Assembly: GCA_015143295.1 (NCBI GenBank)
Contig: CM026571.1
Location: 7,087,501-7,151,500, forward strand
DNA from: Tetracentron sinense
Taxonomy: Eukaryota; Streptophyta; Magnoliopsida; Trochodendrales; Trochodendraceae
DNA: 64,000 nt
Direction of reading: 5' to 3'
The number at the start of each line of letters is the position of its first letter. The stretch's first letter is position 1. The notes under the pieces are model-generated. The model was not told the origin of the DNA. It searched no databases and saw only the letters and a list, made by a program, of their open reading frames with translations. The position numbers and the translations under genes are program-made. Shown piece after piece: positions 46,020 through 58,504 of this stretch.

Positions 46020-48487
46020 TTTTTTTTTTTTTGATAGGTAACGAGAAAATATATTAAAGAGGAAAGAATATACAAACGAAGCGAGAGATATCGCCATGAG
46101 AGAAAAAAATAGGGTCAAGATAAGATGCTTGACCAGCTATACAAGAACGCAGACCAGTGGACCTTTTTAAAATCAGCTAAAACAGAGGACCAAGAGAATA
46201 ACAACCACCCAATCTTAAGGATGACATTGGACAACGAGTCTTCCTTATCTTCAAAGATTCTTTTATTCCGTTCCCTCCATAAGCCCCAACAAATCGCCGC
46301 CGGAAGCATCTTCCAAACCTCATTTCCTTTCCTGCTGAACACACCTTTCGGCCATCCCAACACTACTTCCCCCAGACTCCCTTGCGAGACCCAACTCATC
46401 CCAAAGAGTCCCAAATAGTGATTCCACACTCCTTGCGCTTGCGAGCAATGGAGGAAAAGATGTTGGACATTCTCCTCAGCCTGCCTGCACATTATACATC
46501 TATTGGGGATGACCATTCCCCTATGCATTAAATGATCAATCGTAAGCACTTTATTTAAAGAAGCAGCCCAAAGGAAAGCCTGCACATTCGAAGGAATCCG
46601 CAATTTCCAGATCTTCTGAAAATCGAGCCGGTGCCTCCCCTCCTCTCCCTCCTCTTTCTTCCACAGCTCCAGATAACAATGATTTGTAGTAAACTCCTCC
46701 TCAGCACCCCTTCCCATCTTCTTCTATCTTCCATATCTGGATGAATCACACACGCTGTCAAAAGCCTTTGCAACTCCAACCATTCTCCCAATTCTCTTTC
46801 ACCAAAGTTATCCCTACGAAACCGCGGAACCCATCTAACCTCTCCCTCCTGCACCTCATAACACTCCCGCACCTCCACCTCTCTCCTCAAAACCAACCTG
46901 TAAAGGTTTGAATATCTCCGGTATAGCATGCCATCCCCTAGCCAGTCATCTTCCCAAAATCGCACCATACTCCCATTCCCAACCCTAAATTTCAAAAACT
47001 CCTTAATCAAAGTCATCGTCGTCATGACCCCTTTCCAAACTCCCACCCCATAAGACCTCACCGGCTTCGGATCCCAATCACCCGGTCCTACCCCAAATTT
47101 ATCTTTAATAACATGCCTCCACAAAGCTGTCTTCTCGGTATTGAAACGCCAAATCCACTTGCCCAGTAAAGCGTTATTCATATGCTTGATTCTTCTAAAG
47201 CCCAAGCCTCCAAATTCTTGAGGTCGCGTAACCCATTCCCATTTCACAAGGTGCAATTTCCTAGCATCCCCCCTTCCCCCCCACAAAAAATCCCTTTGAA
47301 GTTTCTCCAACCTCCTACCCACCGTCCGAGGAACCTTGAACAGAGACATTTGAAAAATAGGGAGACTTGCCATCACACTTTTGATCAAAGTTACCTGACC
47401 TCCTAACGTTAAAAATCTTTTCTTCCAACCCGCTAATCTCAGCTCCACTCTCTCCACCACTGGATCCCAAATAGCCGACGACCGCGGGTTCGCTCCTACA
47501 CGCAAACCAAGATACTGGATTGGCAAGGAAGCCAAGCTGTAGCCCAAACTTCTAGCACTTCGTTCCAGAAAACCCCCCTCCACCTCCCCCACCCCTATCA
47601 ATTTACTCTTGGCAATATTAATCTTCAACCCAGATAAGGCTTCAAAGCACCTAAGGACTCCTCTCATATTGGCCACCTGCTCACTATCCGCCTCCAAAAA
47701 GATAATGGTATCGTCAGCATACTGTAGATGCGAAAAACGAAGCCCCTCCGGCCCAACCTTAAACCCCTTAATCATCTCCAGCCCTTCTGCCTTTGAGAGA
47801 AGTTGACTAAAGGCTTCTGCCACCATAATGAAAAGAAAAGGGGATAAGGGGCAGCCCTGTCGCAAGCCTCTAGAGCTAGGAAAAAAACCATGCGGGCACC
47901 CATTCACTAGGATAGAGAAATATGACGACGACACACAACCCTTCATCCATCGAATCCATCTCTCCCCAAACCCCATTGACTTGAGCATCTCTCCCAAAAA
48001 CCCCCAATCCACATGATCATAGGCCTTTTCCATGTCTACCTGGCAGACAAGACCACCTAGCCCTTCTCGAATCCGTGAGTCAATACACTCACTAGCAATC
48101 AAGACCCCATCGGTCAGCTGCCGCCCCTTGACAAAAGCCCCTTGATGCGCCCCCACCACCTTCCCCATCACCCTTTTCAATCTCTCCGCAAGAACCTTGG
48201 CCACAATCTTATACAAGCTAGTCACCAAACTGATCGGTCGGAAGTCTTTTATCTCCTCCGCGCCATGAACCTTCGGGATTAGAGCGATAAACGTCGCTCC
48301 GACCTCCTTATTCCATTGCCCCCTTTCATGGAATTCGACAAACACCCTCATCAGATCTGCCTTCACCACTTCCCAACAGCCCCTGAAAAAACCCATAGTG
48401 AAACCATCTGGCCCTGGCGCTTTATCCTTCCCCATTTTGTTAATCGCCCTACACACCTCCTCTTCCTCAAACTGCCTCAAACTACAC
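46020..48487 (-). mobile_element. 5'-truncated L1-type LINE, young, RT nearly intact
   Basis: The minus strand encodes a reverse transcriptase open for over 600 codons from 48492: GKDKAPGPDGFTMGFFRGCW, RPISLVTSLYKIVAKVLAER, QVDMEKAYDHVDWGFL, LRQGCPLSPFLFIM and the catalytic LQYADDTIIF. A single frameshift near 46705-46713 separates this from the zf-RVT end (IWKLRIPSNVQAFLWAASLN ... RCIMCRQAEENVQHLFLHC). A poly-T run at 46018-46032 is the reverse poly-A tail. A perfect 14-bp duplication accattggattgtt flanks it (46006-46019 and 48488-48501). The endonuclease and the N terminus are missing, so it is a typical truncated insertion. The first ATG of the frame lies across the target duplication and is not a native start. 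Confidence 0.92.
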
Positions 48488-48501
48488 ACCATTGGATTGT
48501 T

Positions 48502-50269
48502 GAGATCCTTCTTTCACTCGAAAAATAAAACATGGAGCAAAATATATTGAGTCGTTTATTTGAATAGAATCATGGGGGAATTCTTCCACTCCTTGTTTTA
48601 CCATAAAATGGGTCCCTGGGTTTTGGTTAATTAGTCCAAAATAGGGTGTTTCTTCGATTTCATTATCACCACAAAGGGGCTTTTGGAATGCAAACTTGTG
48701 GTTTGAGTTTGATTCCCATATAGGTAGGAAGTTATTTTGGGACCACTGGGAAAGTAATGAGAGTGAAATTTAATATTCTCCATTAGGTTTTAGTTTTTCC
48801 AAGAATTCCAGACCTGAACAAAGTTGGAGATAATTGTCTTTCCATCAACAATATGTGGTTGCACAATTTGTTTGAAGTGCTGATGACTTATCCGGATGAC
48901 CTGAGAAAGCCTCTTGCTTCTCACCATAAAAGGCTGTGGGATATTGAAAATTACCCCAATTTCTCCTGCCATGTCTGCAGGTCCTAAATTTGACAAAAAT
49001 TGGCAAATCCACATGAAGTCAGTTTACATATTACAAAAATAAAAATCTTCTAATTGTTTTACACTATGGATATAGAATTTCACTTTCCTCGTTATTTGGT
49101 TGGTAGTTATTTAAGCTCGCGTGTATTTAGTAGAATCTGCTGACTCTCAGAAACTGACCAGATTATTACTAGAATATAACCATATTCTAAGTTAAGGTAA
49201 GATAAATAGAAGTCAAAGTATATCAGATTTCAAACCTCTATGGCGATTAGTTCGTTCTGTAACTCCCATGATATAGTAGTATGGGAAGACTGCAACACAC
49301 ACACACAACCCTCAATCTCTACTAAAGCCTTTAACCACACACACCCCTCAAAAAAAGAGGGGTGAGTTGGGAGTACTTAAGGAGAAGGACCCTACCCTAC
49401 CATCGTCAGTCGATGTGAGATAAATAGGAGTTCTCACAACTCTCACACACACACACAATTCTTTGTGGTTTTTTTTTTTTGGTAACAGACACACAACACA
49501 CAACACTCAATCTCTACTAAAGCCTTTAACCACACACATCCCTTAAAAAAGAGAGTTGAGGTGGAAAACATACATCTTTGAGCCCAATACTATTAGGCTC
49601 ATAACTGTGGTATGCATTTTTTCGGTAATAAATACGGTTAGGCTTGCTAGAGGTTGTGGTCAGCACTTTTAAGCACAATGATTTAATGAGCATCCGACGG
49701 TTCCCTTTAGAGAAGAGAGTTTAATGAGATTTAGTGCTCCCGTACAAAACTCGCTCCACCTCTCTCGTCTTTCTCAAATCCCTCTTCTCGGTTGTTTGGT
49801 AAAACTCTTGGTTAGCTTTCATAACAGTTTGGAGGTTTTGGTTATTAGAGTTCAAAGGCAAGGTCACATTACAGAAAAACAAGCCGATATATTTGAAAGT
49901 TGAGGTCTTAACTCTCTCGGCTTGGTCTGCATTTCTACTCATTTTCAATCCATTTTCGAAACTGTATTCGAACTATCGGGTTTATTTAATCCCCATTTGC
50001 ATCTGGTTATCTACACTTGTCATTTGATTTCTCCTTCCATTCGGATTGTGTTGTTACATAGATTACACATTTTGTATTTGTATCAATGGATTAATTCTGC
50101 AAAATCACCCTAATTTCTAAGTTCTGATATGGGTTTCAATTGGTTCTTTGTGTTTTACTTCTGATTGACAAATTTGTGAAAATGCTTCTTGATTTTGGTA
50201 GTTGATTTGGAATTTTAATAAGATTGTAAAATTGTAGGAAATTTGGATGATATTCAGACATAATGAATA
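48502..50269. repeat. intergenic with a duplicated CA-rich block (49296-49360 and 49484-49555)
   Basis: The block caatctctactaaagccttt followed by aaccacacaca and a cccctcaaaaaagag tail occurs twice within 200 bp, beside (CA)n runs at 49293-49308 and 49442-49456. A stretch at 48800-49000 is open on both strands (e.g. minus GEIGVIFNIPQPFMVRS) but I recognise no family. No gene called. Confidence 0.45.
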
Positions 50270-51479
50270 GTTACCAGTTAGATTTATGCAATTCTCGTTC
50301 CCAAATCCCTCTTCATCTTCGGCTCTCTCGGCGCTCAAAGTTAGGGTTTCTTCACAGTTTGTATTGCGAACGAAGAACATAGCTCCAAGGTATGTTTGAT
50401 TCCTCCTTTGATCTCGTTTTTTCTAGGTGTGATGGAATTAGTTTCTGGTATGTTTTTTTTTTAATCTCGATTTGATCGAGCATGTTTTTTTTTTTTGGTT
50501 TTTCCTGGAGAATAGTATGAGATAATTGATTTTGCAGAGCAAAATGATAATCTGGTTCTCTTTAGGGCATTTTTTTAATTGTAATTTGAATGAAATTCAA
50601 TACTTGATTTAATATTTCATTCTCTATCATTAGGCTCCGCCACTGCCACTCGGATGATTTGTAATCTGTTACTGGTTCTGATGTTAATGGGATTTTTGCT
50701 AGAGAAGATCTTCTTGAGCTTGAAATATTTACTATTGTTGTTACATCTGGTTGGGAAACTAACCACCTTGTTGCTCCTCTTGATTTGGCCCGTGCACCCA
50801 ACTCTAGAAAGAACAAGAATTAAAGAATCCTGTTATGCCTTCTGGGCATAATCTTAGGGGTACTTGATAATGAAGTCTTTATATTTAAGAGATTCATATC
50901 ATCTTTAGATCAGATCATTAATATTTGCGGAAATGCATTGTGCTTGATCCATGGCCACCGATCCATGGCCACCCCATTGATTGAATGGTTTTGGTTTTTG
51001 TAGAGCTGGACTTGTAGAGCTTGAGCTAACATGGGATAATGTGATGAAGAGTGGGAGGGTAACCTACAAAGTGAAACCATGATCTCATCAAGCCAATCTT
51101 CTACTCAAGGGGGATATATGCCGGATTCCTCGGAGTTTTGTAATTCTTCTCAGGTACAAATTATTTACTTAAGTTATTTTTGTATGTTTTATTTGGTTAG
51201 GTTATGTTTCTTATGTATATATCTTTTAAATCTTGTAACTTTTAGAGTTTAAAATCATGATAGCCTATTATTATTCCTATATTTTAACAGTTAGAACATG
51301 GAGTATACAGTACCCGGATTTTCAGAATTATGTTTTCTACTAGTGGATCCAATTGAGTGCTGGGTGCTACCTATACATGTTTCTTAGACTGTCCTTGTGG
51401 TATATCAGATCCATGACTCTTCTCTTAGAGATAAGAATGTCAATGTCTCAGATATTAGCCCAATTTCAAATGGGAGAAG
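50270..51479 (+). CDS. candidate multi-exon gene, product unknown (coding exons 51079-51153 and 51409-about 51479)
   Basis: A leader-like stretch ends in CCAAG|gtatgt at 50389|50390. An acceptor (tttttgtag, 51003) opens an exon with ATG at 51079 encoding MISSSQSSTQGGYMPDSSEF then CNSSQ, ending in phase 0 at CAG|gtacaa (51153). A further acceptor (tatatcag, 51408) gives, in the same phase, IHDSSLRDKNVNVSDISPIS then NGRRGVK before a possible AAG|gtgtca donor. Splice signals and phase agree, but the family is unknown to me and no continuation is secure: the next 300 bases are open only in patches. It may be a real gene, or the 5' remains of one broken by the CYP701A fragment on the other strand. 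Confidence 0.3.
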
Positions 51480-51857
51480 AGGTGTCAAGGTGTCAAGGCA
51501 TGTACTATTTTGGACATACGGACTGATTTAGATGCAACTCCAAAAAGAAGTTTAGGATTGCACTATTTTGTGATTGCCGAAGCATTGGCAGAGTTTGGAA
51601 TTTTAATCTTATTGACAGGTTGAATCGATGAGGTCTAACTGTAACAGAGATGAGAGATCTCTGAATTTATTAGGAACTGTGTGCCTAAAACTCTATTGTT
51701 GTTTAGGTGAAGGAGAGACGTGTCTGAAAGGAGAGAGTTCTTTGACTAGAGAGATTGTCCCTATTCGTAGCTTCCATGAGGTGATCTTCTGATCGATTTG
51801 GTTGTTGTTTTAGAAGACAAAAACAAGTTTGTTAGAAAATTTTCCACCCGAAGATCC

Positions 51858-52312
51858 AGATTCTTTGCAAAGTTCGTACATGACCCATTCTGTTACAACC
51901 AAAGTCGTATCTGAGGCCTCAATAATTGTCTCCCTCACTAGCATGGCCAGTTGTTCCTCTGTAAGTGTTTTTGCTTCAGATAACAAGAATCTGAGATAAC
52001 AGTCTATTTCTTGTTTAACAAACCATCAGAGTTATAAAAAATACTGCGAAACAAGTAGAAAGACTTAAAAGTATATCCTAGTTAATTAGTACTTGAAGGC
52101 AAAGAATAGCTACCTCTCCTGAAGCGATCTGTTTCTTATGGTCCCCAATCAGGGCATTCATAATTGCGCATGCGCATATCCATTTGCTGGATCTTAATTT
52201 CCATGCTCTTATTAGGAACCCATCTCAGATAAGGAAAAAGTCTCTCCACCTCAATTGCACCCATCATTGGATCAATCACTAAAACCTCAAATATCTCCTC
52301 TCTTGATAGTCT
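51858..52312 (-). pseudogene. ent-kaurene oxidase (CYP701A) fragment, two exons, broken
   Basis: Exon 52312-52114 reads [40 protein letters not shown], then after a frameshift in atgcgcatgcgc (about 52163-52175) [18 protein letters not shown] before a GTAGCT donor-like site. Exon 52009-51858 reads [20 protein letters not shown] and [20 protein letters not shown], then VMYEL, the I-helix region with its A-S-D-T-T signature. These are consecutive exons of CYP701A, the ER cytochrome P450 that oxidises ent-kaurene in gibberellin synthesis (family knowledge). The N-terminal anchor, the E-x-x-R and the heme-cysteine exons are absent. The retained intron shows it is a genomic duplicate, not a processed copy. 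Confidence 0.8.
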
Positions 52313-54538
52313 GGAAATGTTGAGTGGTGCTAGGACTTCATCAAAATGGGGTCTTAGCTCAATTGAGTGGTGCTATTTGATGCAAATTTGAGGCTCCTCC
52401 CAATTTCTATTACTAGGATACATACATCAACTTCTACATCTGCCTATCCGAAACTAGGTCACTGAATAACTCATGAAAAATTCAGAAAGACATTCCAAAT
52501 ATTTAAAAACTTCTGGCTAAATGGTTGAGCTTTAATCCATCTCCACAGATGGATAAATGGTTTTCTTTTCTTTTTCCCTCAGAAGGCAATTGAGGCAAGC
52601 TACATGGCTCAGATAGGACAAGGCATCGTTTTCTGTGTCACAAGTAACATCAGCCATTTGACTGTAGCAGACAGCATTCTTAAGGATATTGCACTTGCTT
52701 CCATGAATTTTAGTTGATAAGATAGAATCATGGAAAAGTTAAGACCTGTGATATTGCTAAGTTAAGTGTGAAGCAAGAATAATATGCTACAGTAGTTACT
52801 GAAACCCAGATTTTGCTGACAAAGTCTACTCACATGGAGCATGGACTACAAGTTGCTCTATCAGCTACTTTCATGTTTCTCGAGTTTCATGAGAAATCCA
52901 TACCGATGTCAAGCAATTATGCAAATATTGAAGAAGGTAATGAATAGGCAAATGCAATGATCCAGGTTTAAAAATGGTTCAGACTGCCAGTTCCTTCTGG
53001 CAGGAGTTTCTATAAAGCTTGAGGCTAATTACAGAGTTCTTAGAATATTTTCTACTGTTGTTTTCAATCTCAGTTACGAAATTGTCGAGATGACAATAAT
53101 ACGAAGTATAGGATCCTTTCAGGGAGTTACTTGTCCGGCAAGAAAAAAGGTTAAACTCCATTTCACTATCTATAACACAATAAATGGAAGAGAAAGAGAA
53201 GGGGTGAAGGAAAATACCACTTGGTGAATAAAGGGCTTTCTTGATGTTAATTAATGATAGATATCTCTGCCTGTTCATGGCACTGGAGGTTTTTGAAGAG
53301 GATGGGTAAAGAAGGGGTGACCCTAAGTAATTAATGGTTACTGGAATTCAATCTGTTTTGCCCCAATTGAAAGTGATTCGTGACCATTTTGTAGTGCCTA
53401 TGATCATGAATGGACAATGATGGCATGTAGGGACTACATATATCACCGACTTTTCAACTCATAATCCTAGGTATCACATTTTATCCCCATTGATCAGAGG
53501 ATTCAAATGGGATTGAGCTAATGTCTGGTACACTACTCATCAGTGGAGGTTTACAACCCCTTGGACAGTTGAACCCCTATTTTCTCTCTTGACCTTTTCC
53601 TCTGCTCCATATGTATGTGCTCCAAGGTGCACTGAAGATGCAGATGAAAGGGTCATGACATTGTAGCTCTCTACTTGGGATAGGAGCATGCCATGGTGAC
53701 TGACCGACTAGCCAATAGGAGAGCAATTTGGCTGACATGGCAATATTCTGAGTCATTGTTTCACTAAGCGACTCGAATCCCATGTCTCTCACTTCACTCA
53801 AGGTTCTGAAATGTTAATCACGACATGTAATAGGTGCACAGTACAAGGGTAGATTCTTGATACATAAAGAAATGTCTCATCTATATTCGCTTTAACAAGT
53901 ATTGGGATGAAATGTGGTCATGTATGAGGGGGTGCATGCAATTATTTACATGCATGATGCATACACGAATCAATATATTCTTTCTACTCCATTTCGCATG
54001 TCATTTTGATGTCCGCTTGATGATGACCAAGTATTTCGAATTTTTTTGCTGGCAAAGTACGAGACTTTCGAGCATATCTACAGACAGAATCCTCCAATGG
54101 AAATTTCAGATGTTATGCTCTTGGTAATTCTTTATAGTTTTTCACGCACCTTAGAAAAGTGTGTCAGTTGACCTTAGAAGTGAGAAATAGTTGGAGAGAG
54201 AGCAATATATAATTGAATGAAACATAAATTTATAATAGAGAGCTGAGATCTTGTAGAGTTTCAGGCCCATCAATAGATACCTTCAGACAATAGCAAACAT
54301 TTTTACACAAGGGAATATGATCCAGGCACTGACCTAGGAACCTTCTCCCAGTTCTACAGAAATATGAATAAATCTTAAACTTGAATCCAGCAATAACTAT
54401 TAACTGGGCAGCATCCACCCCCAGAAACCAAAGCCTTGGGCTCAATAATCCCACGGAAGCTTTACCCCTATAAAGAGGGAAGCATCAAATAATATATATA
54501 GAAACAGAAATAAATGTCAATGTGAAGAACAGAACACA
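52313..54538. other. unresolved region; two-strand open stretch at 52560-52720
   Basis: At 52705-52540 on minus, 57 codons are open (HGSKCNILKNAVCYSQMADV ... HVACLNCLL ... SVEMD-stop). On plus the same stretch follows a good acceptor (ctttttccctcag) and is also open (KAIEASYMAQIGQGIVFCVT). I recognise neither. The remainder to 54538 has only short unconvincing frames. Confidence 0.3.
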
Positions 54539-55142
<604 letters not shown>

Positions 55143-56590
55143 TCATGGCCTTTGCTTATGGTAGTAGCTAGTCAAGGACAAAATGGTAGCAATAGATGGG
55201 AAAGATAGGAAGGGATGGGAGCAAACTGACATTTACTCAACAGACTCGTACTTGAGAAGGTAGCTTTGGAAATTAACTAGAATATATGGTCATAGAACAT
55301 TAAAGGTTTGGTATTTAAAATTCCCCTGTTCTGTTTTTTTGTTAGGTAACAGAATCTATAAATGCAGTAGAATGGAATTACAATTATAAAAAGGGTGCGA
55401 ATGATTCACTACTATCTGTTAGCTCCGTATTTTTCCTACACAATACAATTTATTTTCCCTTGGTTGCCCTCGAGGAGGACCCTAACATTTCCCTATTTGG
55501 TACACCATTACTCTCCATTGCTCTCCTTTTTTATATGTGAATGACCTTTTGAATCTAACCATATAAAAATAAAATAAAATTTGGACTCTACTTGTTATTT
55601 GTCACCACTTAATTTTGTATTGTATTGGTCATTATCCAATCAACATCCACTTCTTTGAGAGGGGTGGCAATAGTAGGAGACGATTCTCATATTATTTCTA
55701 TTATGCTAGTCTCCAAGGCCATGTTCAAATTTTGAAATATGTCGAGATTATTTTATCATCTCTCTACATCTATAGAGATGTTGTTTTCTTCACTAGTGGA
55801 AAACAAAGATACCACATATAGGCTATTATCACTGTACTTTAGTCTTGTTTATGCATTTTGGTTTTGTTAGAATATTTTTTATTAGCTGATATAATTTTAT
55901 ATGTAATAGTCATTAATTTAGATTGAATTGCATTTAAATGATTAACATTTTGTGAAGTGTCTTATATAATATATTTTTAATGTTTGTAGGTAAGGCAACA
56001 TTCTTCAATTCTCCCTGAGTCTACTGTTGACCTAATATCCTCATGTTGTTTATGGGTGAATTTCAAGAGGAAGATTGTTGCACTCAGACGTGTCAATAGA
56101 AATGCAACACCATCTGCTAATTCTTATAGCGTCATCGTAAGCAGAAGGGACACTTGGAGATATTATACCCGAGGATATTATTACTTGGCCCTAACCTTTT
56201 ACACAATTTCTTTGATTTTTCTCATGTATAATTTGACTTTTTATTTATTTATTACTTGGTAATTTATTTCTCATCATTTTCAGATGTACATAACTAACAA
56301 GTTTGGACTTTAAGTATATTATAATAGTTGGATGTTTGAAGTAATGATTAGGTTTTGAAGTGTATTGTGATTGTAAGATATTTGAAGTGATGGTTTAGTG
56401 TTTCTTATGTATTGTGATTGTAAGATATTTAAAGTGATGGTTTGCTTATGTATTGTGCTGGTTGGGTTTTTGAAGTGATAGTAGAATATATTTTATGTAG
56501 TTTTTTCTTATGTACTGCGGTGGTTGTTTTTTTGAAGGGATGGTTTAATGTTTCTTATGTACTGTGGTGAGTGAATGTTAAATTTATTGA
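55143..56590. other. no recognisable feature
   Basis: Short frames at 55615-55821 and 56056-56262 show no family signature. The region just upstream of the CDC48 fragment (its strand) does not continue the gene. Confidence 0.4.
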
Positions 56591-56639
56591 AAGGTCGTTT
56601 GGTTGAAAAAATAAAGATCTGTTTTTCTAAATTATTTGG

Positions 56640-57030
56640 AAACACCACGGTCAAAGTCCGTTGTTTTTGTTAAGAAATTTTAAAACGACGGTTTAGGACT
56701 ATTGTTTATGATAAATAAAAAATGGATACCGACCGTGGTTTATTTGTATATAAATCACGTTTTTCGACTGTTGGAACGATTACAATCAAAGACCGTTGTT
56801 TTTGTTAAGAAATTTACTTACATGATCAGTTGTTTATGATAATTAAACAACAGAAACTAATTGTGGTTTATTTGTACATAAACCACGGTTTCTGACCGTC
56901 GTTTTTGCCGATCTTTTACTACTGTTCCAATCTGTTGTCTACAAAAACCATTGGAGAAATCATGACGGAAAAAACCATGGTTAAGGACTGTGGTTTATGA
57001 TTGAAAACCATGGTTTTTGATCATGGTTTT
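56640..57030. repeat. CACTA-like sub-terminal repeats
   Basis: Words such as aaaccacggtttctgaccg, gaccgttgtttttgttaag and aaaccatggtttttgatc recur in both orientations around ACCGTGGT / ACCATGGT cores, as in sub-terminal regions of plant CACTA elements (family knowledge). I did not find the CACTA termini or a transposase, so this is a fragment. Confidence 0.45.
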
Positions 57031-57057
57031 TATCGACTTTTGGCGTCACCATGTCGG

Positions 57058-57201
57058 TTCGAGTCATGGGAAGGGCTACCTTGTGAGGGTTATGAAAAAA
57101 TAATCTCGTGACTTGTCCCGCCTTAGAGTGATAGCTATCGTAGAAAGGGTTACCTAGGGAGGGTTATAGATAAATCCTGAGAATTACCCCGCCTTAGAGT
57201 G
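57058..57201. repeat. two tandem units of about 72 bp
   Basis: Both units end ccgccttagagtg (57119-57131 and 57189-57201) and share gggttacct / gggctacct and gagggttat words. The first is preceded by a B-box-like ggttcgagtca, so SINE ancestry is possible. Confidence 0.5.
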
Positions 57202-57404
57202 TGTCGCCGAGGACGTCGGCTACCGAAGCATGATGGTATGTTACGATCCATGTGATAAATACTTTGATTGCACCATTCCCATTAGTTGTTATGTCGGGGT
57301 ATGTATCAGTTAACAACAACTCATCCATCGAAAGGAAAAAAGAAGCAATCAAGCAACTCAAATGAATAAAGATTCGAAACCCTAGAGATATACTAGGGTT
57401 ACGA

Positions 57405-57610
57405 TCTCCGGAGATTCCAGGCTCGACCATGTTTTTGTAATGAGGAATGACAGGTCTTGAAGAAGTAAGAACCGAAGCAAAGGTTTTCTTGAACTGGTCT
57501 GGGAGCGTTGTTCAGTAATGGAGGATTGTTTGAGCCATCTACTTCATTTCCAGTTTCAGCTTCTTGTGTTCTTCGTTGTTGTCATAACATTCGGAGCTCT
57601 CGTCCGCCAT
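57405..57610 (-). pseudogene. dead copy of the first exon of the 28.5-31.2 kb gene
   Basis: From ATG at 57610 it reads MADESSECYDNNEEHKKL, reaches the same TAG-ATG junction as the 31-kb gene, then MAQTILHY and a TGA where that gene has Arg, then TTLPDQFKKTFASVLTSS and EPGISGDRNP. The donor is altered (ccctag|tatatc). Similarity continues into the intron (tagggtttcgaatcttt), so this is a DNA duplication. No second exon is found nearby. Confidence 0.8.
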
Positions 57611-57819
57611 GTTTAATTCAGTCTCCTTGTATTCGTAGATTAGGTGGTGCTTCCGGTATCCGTTTCAACTTTAGGGTTTCAGATTTGAAATTTTGAATTT
57701 TCTATTCTTTTTTATTAATTCTCCCTAGTCTTTAGAGGGTGTTGGAGTATTATTACGCAACACGCCTTCTCGAATTGATTTTTTTGGTGAAAGGCAATAA
57801 CACACTATGCTCTAGACCC

Positions 57820-57841
57820 AACACACACACACACACACACA
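57820..57841. repeat. (AC)n microsatellite
   Basis: A pure CA dinucleotide run of about 20 bases in non-coding DNA. Confidence 0.8.
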
Positions 57842-57994
57842 AGCCTGCTCGAATTGATTTGGTTGAAGCTTTGATAACGATCGTGGGACCCACATTAGTT
57901 ATTTAGAGTGGTGTTATGCCATGCTAGTGGGCCACACGTGGGATGCACTTGAGAGAGAGGAAAGGGAGAGAGACGGGAAATAATACCCTAGTGA

Positions 57995-58405
57995 GGGACA
58001 TTTTGGAAATTTTTTTTTAAAAATTTTTTTGGATATAGAAACTTGAGGGATATTTTGGGTAAAAAAATGAGAGGGACACATTAAGTATAGAAACAAGATG
58101 TAGGGACATTTTGAGAAAGAAAACGCTTTAGGGTCATTTTGGGTATAGAAAAAATTGAGGAAATTTTGGGTATATAAACTTGAGAGGCATTTTGAAAATA
58201 AAGAAAATGAAATATGAGCAAACTTGATAAACATTTTGAGTTAAAAAATTTGTGAGGAATATTTTGGGTATAAAAATTTATGGGCATTTTAAAAACTAAA
58301 AAATTTTCGGGACATTCTATCAGTAAGAAACAATTTGAGGACATTTGAATATAAAAACTTGACTTAAGAACATTTTGAGAATAAAAAAGTTGTAGGGACA
58401 TTCTA
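57995..58405. repeat. degenerate tandem array, unit about 28-32 bp
   Basis: About 13 units resembling gggacattttgggtataaaa followed by acttgag run through the interval. The reverse strand reads through as repeated Q-N-V/I-P peptides, but I regard this as a by-product: units vary in length, stops occur, and no start or domain is present. Confidence 0.7.
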
Positions 58406-58504
58406 GCCAATAAAATAAAAAAATATTTTTTAAATAATAAAAAGACATAATCCAACCGGGAATCGGTCACTTGGGCAGTTCGACGACTGATCCAGTCATG
58501 AAAA

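Noticed and set aside
46115-46717. 200-codon minus-strand ORF as a separate gene
   Set aside because: It is the C-terminal part of the 46-kb LINE after a frameshift.
57914-58470. Minus-strand ORFs with repeated Q-N-V-P peptides
   Set aside because: By-product of the tandem array; units are irregular and there is no start or domain.
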